Shown here: positions 22,761-33,891 of the stretch, piece after piece | Position numbering within the stretch: position 1 is the stretch's first letter | Layout of the letters: the number at the start of each line of letters is the position of its first letter | Source: Pelobates cultripes | Taxonomy: Eukaryota > Chordata > Amphibia > Anura > Pelobatidae | Assembly (NCBI GenBank): GCA_933207985.1 | Contig: OW240915.1 | Location: forward strand, 117,172,872-117,236,871 | DNA: 64,000 nt | Reading direction: 5' to 3' | The notes under the pieces: generated by a model | Seen by the model: only the letters and a program-made list of their open reading frames with translations | Database searches by the model: none | What the model was told of the DNA's origin: nothing | Program-made: the position numbers and the translations under genes

Positions 22761-22899
22761 GATTGTAGCAGACTTATTCCCTTGCAGTTAGGTTGTCCAT
22801 ACCCCCTTTGTTTGTTTCCCGAATGGATGATGTGTGTGGTTCCTCTTTTATACCTCCCCGAACAGCGACCACCCTTGGCTGTTAACAACAAACAAGCAA

Positions 22900-23394
22900 T
22901 TAAAGGATCATTATAGGGTCAGGAACACAAACATGACATTTGTACCACATCTGTACCATATCCTATAAGCGGGAATTATACCGCTGTCCGCTGTTAATAC
23001 TAGAGCTAGATATAGCTCTATTCCATGTGAGTGCATTTTATCTTCCCTTTTATCACCAAACGTATCTTATTGGACATATTACACTATTTTGGTTCCATTT
23101 CTTGTTTTATATTAACATATCATTGGATCGCCCTGGGGAAGGCCTTCGTGGACACTATCCCTGACTAAGCATTTTACAGACCATTTGGTCCAAAAAGGAG
23201 AAAATAACTGTTAAGCTAAGACTTTCCTGTTTGGATCTCCATTATAGTTATTACATTGATTGTGTGTGGCGCAGCCTTTTTTCTTTGTTTTTTATTCGTG
23301 TTATATGTGAAGGGTTCTTTGAGGGATCCCCTTTTAAAGGTTGCTGCCTTTCTTGTTACTTAGCGCTTACTCTCTGTTTTTGATTTCAAAGATT
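22900..23394. other. T2-type end followed by unassigned sequence
   Basis: TTAAAGGATCATTATAGGGTC at 22900 is a T2-type MITE start whose right end is missing. The rest holds no recognised gene. Confidence 0.45.
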
Positions 23395-23935
23395 GTACTG
23401 CTGCCCGACCAGCTAGAATGACGTTGGAATTAACGACTGGGGGTAGCATTCGCTGCCTAAAAGCAAGAGAAAACCTTTGTTGGCCCTTTTTCTCTGTAAC
23501 TGTTTTGTGCAATCCCCTTACGGCCAACCGGTTAGAACTTGACCTGGGTGGCGATTCCGTTCTACCGAATGGATCTGAGCGCTATATGGAAAACTTGGAC
23601 ACTCAGATCCAGGCAATTCAGGGGATATAATATTTGTGGGGTTCCTGTGGAATATGACTGTTTTGGGGGTGTTTTCTGTATTTTTCATGTGGCTTCGTGT
23701 AACTAAGAGATAATTGAGTCAAAACCTAGTAACTCAGACACCGGGATGCCTGGGAAGGGTTTGTGTTGGTTTCAATGGAGACCCCATGCTGGGGGTCTGT
23801 GCATAAAAGGCTGTGTTTGTACTGAATAAAACTGGTTGTACTTCCAGAACTGTGTCGTCCAGTTACTGGGGAGGGATAGAGCTATTCACTTCACAGCACC
23901 TTGTTCCAGAGTTCCTGTTTTCACGGATCCAGCGG
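23395..23935 (+). mobile_element. candidate solo LTR
   Basis: A promoter-like block: GCATAAAAGGC (TATA-like, near 23801) is followed 22 bases later by GAATAAAAC (polyadenylation signal, near 23824) and a GT-rich tail. This compact arrangement is typical of a retroviral LTR (U3-R-U5). Exact ends and target duplication were not found, so the boundaries are approximate. Confidence 0.5.
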
Positions 23936-23954
23936 AGAAAAGTTCTTATGAGGA

Positions 23955-24450
23955 CTAGAGCTTCTCTAAAATGATATCCCTGAATGTTTTGTTTTTGTTT
24001 TTTTGCAAGAATTTATCAAATTGTTGTTTAAAAAAACCTGTATAGACTCTGATAAAGCCACCTCTAAAGGCAGAGACATTCACAACCTGGTTGTTCTTAC
24101 TGTAAAATCCCCAAAAAAAAACAAAAAAAAACACCCTTTCCTTTGCTTTAATCACCTTTCTTCCAGTCTAAATATGTGACCTTGTTTCCTATGTTATAGT
24201 CTGATTTATGAATAGATTTCCAGACCATGTTTTGCATTGACCATGGATATATTTGGAAAAATGTGCCTCAGAGGGGATATGATGGCATTATACAAACTTA
24301 AGAGATTTAAATTTGTTAACTTCTCTTTATAGCTAAAATGTTCCATTCCTTTTAATTTTATAGACCACTTTTTCTAGTGCCATAATATCCTTTTTTAGAA
24401 CAGGTGCCCAAGATTGCACAGCATATTTAATGTGTGGTCTTGACAAAATA
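23955..24450 (-). mobile_element. CR1-type LINE 3' end
   Basis: Parallels 24650-25130 of the adjacent CR1 copy in the same orientation, more diverged, with an inserted A/C-rich run near 24115. It contains no usable ORF. Confidence 0.75.
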
Positions 24451-24647
24451 TTTTCATCCTGAAAATTAATTACATAGTTACATAACTGAAAAGAGACTGG
24501 TGTCCATCAAGTTCAGCCTTCCTCACATATGTTTTTGCTGTTGATCCAAAAGAAGGCAAAAAACCTAGTATGAAGTGCTTCCAATTATGCAACAAACTAG
24601 GAAAAAAATCATTCTTGACCCCAAAATAGCAGCTATTACACCACTAA

Positions 24648-25208
24648 TTAGAAATTATATCCCTGTATGTTATGCTTTTGCAAGTATTTATCCAATTGCA
24701 GTTTAAAAATCTGTATGGACTCTGATAAAACCACCTCTTTTGGCAGAAAATTCCTTATTGCTCTTACTGTAAAAAATTTTTTACTTTGCTTTAGATGAAA
24801 TCTTTCTTCCAGCCTAAATGTGTGACCTTGTGTCCTATGTTTAGCCATGTTCATGAATAGATTTCCAGAAAATGGTTTGTACTGGCCCCGAATATATTTG
24901 TATAATGTTATCATATCCCATCTCAGGCGCCGTTTTTCCAGACTAAAGAGATTAAAAATGTTTAACCTTTCTCTGTAACTAAAATGCTCCATTCCTTTTA
25001 TCAATTTTGTAGCTAGTCTCTGCACTTTTTCTCGTGCCGTGATATCCTTCTTTAGAACAGGTGCCCAAAATTGCACAGCATATTCAAGGTGTGGTCTTCC
25101 CTGCGATTTATAAAGAGGCAAAATTCTATTTTCATCCCGAGAATTTATGCCCCTATTTATACATGACAAAACCTTACTGGCCTTAGGAACTGCAGATTGA
25201 CATTGCAT
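24648..25208 (-). pseudogene. CR1 ORF2 C-terminal region
   Basis: 186 codons of the post-RT region: KASKVLSCINRGI, PLYKSQGRPHLEYAVQFWAP, then REKVQRLATKLIKGM and LEKRRLRWDMITLYKYIRG, ending FKLQLDKYLQ. This is the familiar C-terminal part of CR1 ORF2. It is frameshifted relative to the RT fragment. Confidence 0.88.
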
Positions 25209-25282
25209 ATTGCTGCCTTATTTGTTGTCTATAACCATTCCCAAATCCTTCTCGTGTGTGGTGATCCCTAATTCACTACTAT

Positions 25283-25729
25283 TTAGGGTGCTTGTGCATT
25301 CTTGACCCTAAAGTGCATAACTTTGCATTTCTCTACGTCAAATTCCATCTGCCATTTTAGTGCCCAGTCCCCCAATCTATCCGAATCCCTCTGCAGCAAA
25401 GCAATATCCTGCTCACATTTTATTACTTTACAAAGTTTTGTGTCATCTGCAAACACTGAAACATGGCTTTTAATGCCTATTTCAAGATCATTTATAAATA
25501 TGTTAAATAGAAGCAGTCCCAAAACAGAACCCTGAGGGACACCACTTACCACTTTTGTCCAGCTTGAAAATTTACCATTAATAACAACTCGTTGTACTCT
25601 ATCCTTAAGCCAATGTTCTACCCAAGAACCTGAATAATCATCTAGACCAATTTCTTTCAGTTTGAAGACTAACCTATTGTGAGGAACTGTATCAAATACC
25701 TTGGCAAAATCCAAGCAGATCACATCCAC
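25283..25729 (-). pseudogene. CR1 reverse transcriptase fragment
   Basis: 148 codons include VICLDFAKVFDTVPHNRL (RT block with LDF-K-FD), SGVPQGSVLGLLLFNIFIND and the catalytic FADDTK, then DWALKWQMEFD and CKVMHF. These are RT domains 3 to 6 of a non-LTR retrotransposon. The endonuclease and early RT domains are absent. The reading continues, frameshifted, upstream to about 25940 (KIFEGLLRDNI) and downstream into 25208-24648. Confidence 0.9.
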
Positions 25730-26565
25730 TGCAACACCCTGATCTATACTTCTACTTAATTCTTCGTAAAATGCACTTAGGTTAGTTTGACATCATCTAT
25801 GACTCATAAAACCATGCTGATTATTGCTAATAAAGTTCTTCCCAATGAATTCCTAAATATTATCCCTTAATAGCCCTTCAAATATTTTCCTAGTCACAGA
25901 AGTTAAGCTCACAGGTCTACAATTTCCAGGCAAGGATTTTGAACCCTTTTAAAAAAAGGTTTATTGAAACTATAATAAACAGTTCAAGGTACTATAGGGG
26001 TGGAACCCAGCATATAAATACAATATGAAGAAAAAAGCTGGAGTTCCACTCACCACTATAGTTAGTAACCAGGAGTAAATATAAAAACAAATGTAGTAAA
26101 ACCAAATATAGCAAACTCATTTCTGCGAAGAGCCTTATTCTAGTGCTGATTTCTAGGTCTCAAATATATTTTTATGTCTCTTCTTTACTGATCACCTGTG
26201 TGTAATGGCTCTTTGACGGGAAGTAATTTCCCGTATTCGCGTCTGATGTCACTTCCGCATCTGGTGAAATAGAGCGCACGTTGGAATGCAGCGTCCATAA
26301 TGTAGTTCTAACAGCCGGTAATGATCTTAAATCAGTTCAAATCCCCACAATGGCTTATGTCTCCGGAGTCAGAGAGAGCCTAAAGTAGTCCATGATATAT
26401 AAACAAACAAGAAATGAATACCAAAATTAATAAATCTATTTGCAAAATACATAGTGAATGCAAACAAACATGATTAGTCTCTGTACAAAAAAAGTATACA
26501 ATAAGATATAATAAAGCCTTCTTTAACCCCTTAAGGACCAATGTCATGTGTCCTTAAAGGGATAA

Positions 26566-26604
<39 letters not shown>

Positions 26605-27423
26605 AAGATAAAGCACCGCGCTTACAGCAGCAGTAGCTTAGTATCCAACAGCTTAAATTACATAATAAAAACAACGAGAACGTTACCTGCGCTCTAGCCT
26701 AAATCCCCATGTACATTTAAACAAAATGGAGGCTCTTTAGTTTTATTCCAGTGGCCATTTGAATATATAAGCTCACCTGCCATGTCAAGGCAAGCCTCAA
26801 TAGGTGAGTTCCTACACTAGCCATTAGAGATGCTGATATCAGCCAAGAATCTCCAGTAAGACAGGAAGGGGTATTTTATAAACCCTTTCATATTTAACTC
26901 TTTATAGGGCTTCTACACATACAATAAACTTTGCTGGTATCAGACAAAGTGTAAACATCTCTAAAAGTTTTGTCCTGCCTCTAAAGCTAGGGGTCAGATA
27001 TTGTTTAAGATTGTATACAGTATAGATTCTACAGCAGGAAGAGAAAGCAAAACAAAACATCATAGTGTACTATCTGGGATGCAATTGATAGTGGTGTTTA
27101 AAGTTACACTCACAATAAAAAATTTGATTGAAGGCACATCAATAGAGTTGACTAACGATCTTCCCCACGTGTAAGGGCATATAGGAGAAAAAGAAATGCA
27201 ATAATAAATGCAGACTGTTATGCACTTGATACAGCGCTAGCTATGGAAACACTTACAAGATTGTAGAGGTGTGTAAGCATGTAGTATCATAGAAGCCCAG
27301 GAATCCAGAAAAGGTCCGCCACAGCATTCAAATAAAAACTAAACAAAGCCAAATGGCTTATAAAATTTATTAAGTATAACAATGTAAAATGAAACATAAA
27401 AAACAATCTCCTATAAAGTCCCA

Positions 27424-27466
27424 ACCCTACGCGTTTCGTCTGACTCAAAGCAGACTTCCTCAGGGG
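27424..27466 (-). ncRNA. hammerhead-ribozyme-like motif
   Basis: The minus strand reads ACCC-CUGAGGA-A-GUCUG (loop) CAGAC-GAAA-CGCG-UA-GGGU. This matches the hammerhead layout: CUGANGA core, a perfect 5-bp stem II, GAAA, a minimal stem III, a UH cleavage site (UA) and a 4-bp stem I. One extra A sits between the core and stem II. Hammerheads are known in Penelope terminal repeats, and the motif lies 3' of a Penelope ORF. Activity is untested. Confidence 0.55.
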
Positions 27467-27835
27467 TAAAAATAATAAAAATCCGTCTCCTGTGTAAAAT
27501 TCTTTTGCCGCCCGGCTTGGTCTTTAAACCTGTTGAGCTCCTCCTCTGGTCGTCGTTAACTTGTCTGTGTGGGGGAAACTCAGCTGCCGCTCATTACTTC
27601 ATTCCAAGCCTCGTTTTCGACCACCATAGCGGTCATGTGAGCGTTCCATAGGAGAACCGGAAATAAACGTCTGCGTTCCAGCAGAACGATGATTTTCTCA
27701 ATGGGGTATTTAGTCAACATAAAAGAACATATCATATCCATGGTGCCATATATAGAACAGAACATAAAAAACACATATCATATTCTTATATCTTTTAACT
27801 ATAAACTTTACATCCAGTCAGAAAAAGAAAAATAA

Positions 27836-28020
27836 GTAAATAGAAATAAAAATAAATAAATAAATTAAAAATAAAATAAAAATGAAAATAAAAATAAAAA
27901 TAAAATAAAAATGAAAAATAAAAAATAAAAATAAAATAAAAATAAAAAATAAAATCTAAAAATGAAAATAAAAATAAATATAAAAATAAATATAATTATA
28001 AATATAAAAATATGCAAATA
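27836..28020. repeat. (AAATA/AAAAT)n low-complexity tract
   Basis: Nearly pure A/T with AAATAAAAAT repeats, between the Penelope ORF and its terminal-repeat region. Confidence 0.9.
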
Positions 28021-28221
28021 TATACAACATTAATGAATGTATAAGAATGTCAAATGCGAGAAAGGACATTACTAGAAGTTGGACAATAAATCCTAGACTA
28101 TAATGACAAAAGCATTTAAAATAAAGCCTCCATTTTAGAAAAATGTATTACAAATAAATTTCAAAAATTTAACTTTAAAAAGTTTTTTTTAAAAATTTTA
28201 ATTTGAAAAAAAATAAGTAAA

Positions 28222-28938
28222 TTAATTTAAAAAACAGACTAGGTCGAAGTCTACATTCATACCTCTTGGTTGTAGGGTCTTCAATCTATGTATCCAGAAA
28301 CCTTCCCTCTTTCTTAGTTTGAGCATCAAATCGCCCCCCCTTGAGTCTAATTGTACCTGTTCAATCGCTATATAATTAAGATTATTATCAAATAAAGAAC
28401 AAGAGCTACAGTGAATAGGAACAGAATGTGTAGTAATCTTTTTCTTCACATTGTTGTAGTGTTCTAGGCATCTCACTTTGGCTTTTCTCCCGGTCCTCCC
28501 CACATATTGTGCTCCACATCCACAAGAGATGAGGTACACAACATGCGTGGAAGAACACACGATATGGCCCTTAATTTTAAAAACTTCTGAAGTTTGAGTA
28601 CTTTTAAATTCTTTATAAACTTTATACACATATCTACAAGCTTTACAATTACCGCATGTGTAAAAACCAGACTGTCCTTTAGTCTCTCTTACTCCACTCT
28701 TAAAGGTGCTAGGGGCTAAAATATTTTTAAGATTGTTACCTTTTTTAAATATAGTATTTGTATACCTAGGAATCCTAGTCTTCAATACATCATCCTCCAA
28801 AAGAAGTGGCCAATGCCTTTTGATAATGCGTTGTATATCAAAGGCCTTGGAATTATATTGAGTATTAAAAGCAAATTCGAACCTTGAGTCCCCTATTGTT
28901 TTATTGTTACGATTCTGAAGAAAAACCTCTCTATCCAT
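28222..28938 (-). pseudogene. Penelope-like RT tail plus GIY-YIG endonuclease
   Basis: A 238-codon open piece. Residues 95-101 are CGNCKAC, a Cys-rich linker also present in the element at 29978-31294 (CGRCVAC). Residues 133-149 hold VVYLISC...QYVGRT, the GIY-YIG nuclease signature, followed by a downstream basic region and KREGFWIHRLKTLQP. In Penelope elements this nuclease makes the nick used for target-primed reverse transcription. The polymerase domain is lost upstream. No in-frame stop within, so it decayed mostly by truncation. Confidence 0.88.
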
Positions 28939-29050
28939 CCTACCTATTTGTTCTATTTCCTTCCAAATAACCTTTTTCCAAAAATCTCTTTTAAAATGTT
29001 GGTCTGTTCAAAGAACATCTTTTTATCGGTACAATTCCTCCGGCTTGGTA

Positions 29051-29450
29051 CACTCTTCACTTCCTCCCAGCCGAATATACAGGCCTATACAACGCATTAT
29101 CAAGCCTACAGAGCAGCGCATGGGAGAGAGAAAGAGAGGAGGAGGCATGATTTAATCTTACAACAAATCCAGTAAGCAAATCTTTATAAATTTCGGGGGT
29201 CAGCTCTGTTTCCACAGTTTATTGGTGTTTACTCTGATGTCTTTATTAATATTGTACTAGTAACATTAGTGTGTGTCAGCAGGGCCAGCCGTTGGGGTGT
29301 GCACGCTGTGCGGTCACGCAGGGTGCCATGACAACAGAGGCGCCCGGCGGCCAACGCAGCTCACAAGTTGGGGACACCAGCATATTCAATTTAAACGATT
29401 TGCTGGTGGTCCACTGGTGCGCACCAGCAGTAGGTGTAGTCAGATTATAT
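29051..29450. mobile_element. hAT-like element, left part of split copy
   Basis: Homologous to about 15490-15875 of the element at 13460-16127 (CAGAGCAGCGCATGGGAGAG, GTGTGTCAGCAGGGCCAGCC). It is joined abruptly to the minus-strand Penelope fragment on its left and interrupted at 29450 by another Penelope element. It continues at 33188. Confidence 0.85.
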
Positions 29451-29539
29451 AGAAAAAGAGGCACTTCCCAAACTAATGGGAAGTACCAGTCAAAGAGGGT
29501 TAAAAGGGTGGCAAAATGGGCATAACCCAGCGTAAAGCA

Positions 29540-29916
29540 CAATAGAGGGAGAAAAGATGAAGGAAATGATCGACCCTCCTTAAGAAAAAGGGGGGGGGTA
29601 TGATCACCTTCAAGCCACCCCAAAAGAATAGCGTCTCAAAAATAAAAATAATAAACAACTTTAATAGGAAAAAAGTACAAAATAAAATAAATGGATATAA
29701 AGGGATATAAAGGGTCTAGTGTCTGAGGATTGTAACCAGACTCACATAGATCAGTATATATACATTGTATCGACCTCACTCATAAAAGGGTGGTAAATAT
29801 ATAAAGTGACTAATATCTTGTACTAGACCCCACAGGATAAACACTAATATATGGAAATCGAAAGGATAGAGAAGGTAAATAAGTGAGAGTGAAAAATAAA
29901 GTGGAAATAACCTAAC
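29540..29916. repeat. left inverted-repeat arm of Penelope element
   Basis: About 377 bases, near-identical to the reverse complement of 32813-33189, from CAATAGAGGGAGAAAAG to GGAAATAACCTAAC. The arms would allow a long stem around a 2.9-kb loop. Confidence 0.9.
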
Positions 29917-29977
29917 TTTTTTTCTTGACCAAAGAACCCCGCGGGATGATGTATATACAGCTTTCCTTTTACGTCTG

Positions 29978-31294
29978 TTGAGATTTATTTTGTCACATAA
30001 TTATTTCCTTTTCAATAACCGGTTCTACCACCAGGTGAGGGGTACTGCTATGGGGACGGCTTGTGCCCCCTCATATGCAAACCTCCACCTGGGTTGGTGG
30101 GAACAACAGGTACGCAATTCAGATTTGCTGAATGAATACCTACCTAAGGTTTTATGGTGGGGTCGTTACATCGATGACATTTTGATTGTTTGGCAAGGTA
30201 CCCCCCTTGAATTCTCAGATATGGTAACTCTCCTTAACGTAAACAATGAAAATCTTCGTTTCACGTCTGAATTTGGAGGACGCTCGATTAATTTCCTCGA
30301 TGTCACTATTACTATCAGTGAAGAGGGTGTAGTTCATTCCACGCTGTTTAGAAAACCCACAGCAACTAACTCCCTTCTTCACTGGACTAGCCACCACCCC
30401 CGACCTCTAAAAGAGGGTATACCAGTTGGCCAATATCTCCGTCTTCGGAGAAACTGTAGCGACACCCAGGATTTCATTATACAAGCTAAACAACTTCGAC
30501 AATACTTTAAAGAGAAGGGTTATCCAAATCGTTGTTTAAAGAGGGCTTATAAACGAGCACTCCTAACAGAGAGGAATGAATTACTATGTGACACCCCTAA
30601 GGAGAACCATAATCAGGGGAGTGGTACAATCCGCATGATTGCAACGTTTGATATGGGGTGGCCAGAAGTACGGAAATCACTTGAAAGATTCTGGCCTATC
30701 CTTTTGAATGATGTACATCTACGCGATGTCTTAACTCCACATGTCAGTATTACAGCTAGACGTGGACGGAATATCCGCGATTTTTTGGTTCCCAGCCATT
30801 TTTCTATGAAATCACAGCCACGTGCCTCTTGGTTGGGTACTCCACCGACAGGCACATATGGCTGCGGTAGATGCGTAGCCTGTAAGTTTATCCTGAAAGG
30901 TTCCAAGACTGTGACTGATAGTAAGGGACAGGGTTCCTTTAAAATTAACAGCTTTTTTAATTGTAACACCAAGGGCATAGTATACCTACTATCATGTACG
31001 TGTGGACAAAAATATGTAGGGAAGACTTTCAGGGCTTTCAAGGATAGGATTTTGGAGCATGTTAGATCCCCCAGGAATCGCCTCGAGACTCCTATCTTGA
31101 GACATTTGAGAGAACACCACCAGGGAGATCCCAGTAACCTTAGGTTCTGCGGTTTAGAACTGGTTAAAAGGACCCCGAGACGGGGAGACTATGACAAAAC
31201 TCTAAGACAAAGGGAGTCCAGATGGATATATGAACTCAAGACCCTTCAGCCTTTGGGTTTGAATGAGGGATTTTCTTTTGCTCCCTTTATCTAA
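29978..31294 (+). pseudogene. Penelope-like RT (C-terminal half) plus GIY-YIG nuclease
   Basis: 438 open codons. Residues 20-40 (VRGTAMGTACAPSYANLHLG) precede the catalytic YIDD at 64-67. GIPVGQYLRLRRNC follows in the thumb region. CGRCVAC lies at about 294-300 and the GIY-YIG signature (GIVYLLSC...KYVGKT) at about 333-350, ending RWIYELKTLQPLGLNEG. It lacks the RT N-terminal half (fingers and the KPADKG block), so it is truncated, although no stop interrupts it. The listed ATG is only the first one in the open frame. Confidence 0.9.
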
Positions 31295-31824
31295 ATGCCT
31301 TTTTCTAGTTCATATATTGCCTTTTTCTAGTTCATTTATATGTAAGGGCTTCTAAACTATATATGTATAGGGCTCTACATATATATACACATCTGGACAT
31401 GTTCTCTCTCTCTATATGTAAATATGTAAATAATTTTGATACACTAAGATAGAGCTAACTACATTTTTTGGTGTCTCTAATTTAGTACATATATGTATAT
31501 ATGTTTATACATCTCACTACTTTATCTTTTTATACATACATACCTTTTGACCATTTCCAGCCGGTGTGGAATGTTCTATATTTCGCTATCTAGTCTCTTT
31601 GATCATAAATATAAAACTAATATGGATTGGGTTGGATAAGTCCAACCATCTTTGTGGATTTATTTTTTGTTCTTAATTTGCCCTCCGCTTTACCTTATCT
31701 CTCAGAATAACATTTCTTTTATTCCTCCACATATTCTATCGCTTTAGCTATTATCTATTATGGATATATATTTTCCTTTACCGAGCAATCTGTATAGATT
31801 TAGTTTACTTTGTACTCAGATACT

Positions 31825-32045
31825 TTGCGCCTGCGCGGCATTTAGGCTGCGGACATGCGCATGATCTAGGAGTTTTCTCGGGTAGACAGGAATCTTCAGC
31901 GCATGCGTGTCCGCCGGTGGGCGGACATGCGCACTCATCTCCGTTACTTTTTTCGGACATGCGCAACCTCGTAAACAAGACATATCGGATGCACTTGCGC
32001 ATGTCTTTCTTCGGACATGCGCGTTTTTGTTTGCTAATTAGCACG
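31825..32045 (+). promoter_or_regulatory. CpG-rich CGGACATGCGC repeat block
   Basis: In an AT-rich setting this block repeats CGGACATGCGC at least five times, plus the inverted forms GCGCATGTC and GCGCATGCGTGTCCG. The GCGCATGCG-like cores resemble NRF-1 sites. Position 5' of the hammerhead-like motif suggests a terminal-repeat promoter; this is inference. Confidence 0.5.
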
Positions 32046-32149
32046 GCGATTCCACCAATCACAATAAGGAGGAGGTATGGAAAGACATTTAAATAGTGGT
32101 GGGGGGGGAACTGTATCTGCGGTTTATTTATTTTTTCACTTTTTGATTG

Positions 32150-32192
32150 CCTTTGAAAAAGGCGGTTAGTCCGCCGAAACGCGCGTTGGGCT
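32150..32192 (+). ncRNA. degenerate hammerhead-like motif
   Basis: TTTGAAAAA, then a perfect 5-bp stem (GGCGG TTAGT CCGCC), then GAAACGCGCGTT. Same layout as 27424-27466, including the extra A before stem II, but C3 is U and G8 is A relative to the hammerhead core, so self-cleavage is doubtful. Confidence 0.45.
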
Positions 32193-32812
32193 GCTCTTAG
32201 TTTCTACTCAGACCTATTTGAGGTTTTTTCTTTATGGATACCAAGATGTTACACTGATCTTTCGTTGATACTTTGTTATAGTGATAGAGTTTAGTGAGTT
32301 ACTTAGTGGTTATACATTACCTTTTCAATCTGCTGTACCATACCTTTGTTAGGTAATTTCCACTTTATTTTTCACTCTCACTTATTTACCTTCTCTATCC
32401 CTTCGATTTCTATACATCAGTGTTTACCTTGTGGGATCTAGTGCTAGATATTAGTCACTTTATAAATTTACCGCTCTGCTATGAGTGAGTTTGTTACAAA
32501 TTATGTTATGATGTTACACTACTGATACTTTGTTATAGTGATAGAGTTTAGTGAGTTACTTAGTGCATACCTACTGCTTACCATACCTTTGAGGTAATTT
32601 CCACTAGACCCTTTATATCCATTTATTTTATTATTTTTTATTATTATTTTTTTTTATTTATTTTTTTTTTTATTATTATTTTTTGGATACCAGGATGCCA
32701 CACCGTTTTTCGAGCTGCTTTTTGCTCTGAATATTTGCTGTTATAGGGATAGATTCCAGTGAGTTACTTGGTGGTTAGGTATAACCTTTTCAAGCTATTG
32801 TACTATACCTCT

Positions 32813-33189
32813 GTTAGGTTATTTCCACTTTATTTTTCACTCTCAATTATTTACCTTCTCTATCCTTTCGATTTCCATATATTAGTGTTTATCCTGTGGG
32901 GTCTAGTACAAGATATTAGTCACTTTATATATTTACCACTCTTTTATGAGTGAGGTCGATACAATGTATATATACTGATCTATGTGAGTCTGGTTACAAT
33001 CCTCAGACACTAGACCCTTTATATCCCTTTATATCCATTTATTTTATTTTGTACTTTTTTCCTATTAAAGTTGTTTATTATTTTTATTTTTGAGACGCTA
33101 TTCTTTTGGGGTGGCTTGAAGGTGATCATACCCCCCCCCTTTTTCTTAAGGAGGGTCGATCATTTCCTTCATCTTTTCTCCCTCTATTG
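32813..33189. repeat. right inverted-repeat arm of Penelope element
   Basis: Reverse complement of 29540-29916, ending at the target-site duplication. Confidence 0.9.
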
Positions 33190-33462
33190 TAGTCAGATTA
33201 TATCCTCTCCCTCGTGGTTCCGGCGCTCAGTGAGTCAGAGCACAGGCTCGGAGATTCTCAGCCTGCGCTCTGACAACATTGAAAGTCAGAGCCGTGAAGG
33301 AGCAGGTATGGCAAAGATCCACCGATTAGCATAACATCAATATCCGTTATAAAACCAGGAAAACCAGGAAAAGGTGGGCATGGATGGTGAACTGATTTGG
33401 TGGTGCAATGGGCCACTTGACTGGTTTTGCCCCCCGGGCCTAAGGCTGACAGCCCTCCCCTG
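33188..33462. mobile_element. hAT-like element, right part of split copy
   Basis: Continues the copy broken at 29450. Matches 15866-16127 and ends GACAGCCCTCCCCTG, the same terminus as the intact copy. The left terminus of this copy is lost, so no TSD can be tested. Confidence 0.85.
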
Positions 33463-33891
33463 CCCACCCCCACTAAAGTCTCAGTGAGCAGTAAGCCTTT
33501 TTTCAAGGTTGTCAACCCCCCTCAGTTTTGCAATTTGTTAATCCAATCTGTGCTTCTAGAGAAGACACACACTCACATTTGTTACAAAGATATGTACCCC
33601 TAAAGCAAGCATGTCAAACTCAAAGGCTAACATGGGACAAATAAACAAGGTTTAAGTTTGTGGGCTGCAAAAAAAACCAAAAACTAAAATTTTCATTGAA
33701 ACATAGGTTTGTTTTGAAAAGTACAGTATAAAAAAAAAAAACAGCATCCCCCTCTATTAAATTATTATGTTGATATCTCCTACTTAAATATAGATTGTCT
33801 GATTACCTATGTGTGAGCAAGCTCTATGAATTGCTACTGAGGTTTATAGGTGCAGACAGTTTCACACACTTAAAAATTTAGAAATCCCTCC
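33463..33891. other. intronic sequence
   Basis: No gene or repeat family recognised. A-runs near 33668 and 33731. Confidence 0.5.

Larger units (their letters stand above)
24473..25979 (-). mobile_element. CR1-type LINE, 5'-truncated
   Basis: Contains the RT C-terminal half and 3' UTR of a CR1-clade LINE. It begins upstream of 25729 and ends near 24473 at an ATAGTTACATAACTGAAAAG terminus common in frog CR1 copies. Pieces are in two frames with stops, so it is not functional. Confidence 0.85.
25950..29050 (-). mobile_element. Penelope-like element (Neptune type), 5'-truncated
   Basis: The minus strand carries the C-terminal half of a Penelope-like protein (28938-28222), then an A/T-rich 3' region (27836-28020), a hammerhead-like motif (27424-27466) and repeated GC-rich segments (27540-27680 and 26215-26300) of terminal-repeat character. 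An (AT)n run at 26568-26600 and a CCCCTTAAGGAC-type fragment at 26525 lie inside. The RT palm is missing, and the break with the adjacent hAT-like copy is near 29050. Exact borders are uncertain. Confidence 0.7.
29451..33187 (+). mobile_element. Penelope-like element with inverted terminal repeats, 16-bp TSD
   Basis: Inserted in a hAT-like copy and flanked by TGTAGTCAGATTATAT on both sides (29435-29450 and 33188-33203); boundaries are ambiguous by a base or two. Structure: an 89-base unique lead, an inverted-repeat arm (29540-29916), a 5'-truncated ORF with RT end and GIY-YIG nuclease, a CpG-rich block, a hammerhead-like motif, partial direct copies of the arm (32330-32470 and 32500-32640), and the opposite arm (32813-33189). 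Tandem and inverted terminal repeats of this kind are known for Penelope elements. Confidence 0.88.

Noticed and set aside
23395..23935. A target-site duplication for the candidate LTR
   Set aside because: No matching flanks were found for any plausible pair of ends, so it is reported without a TSD.
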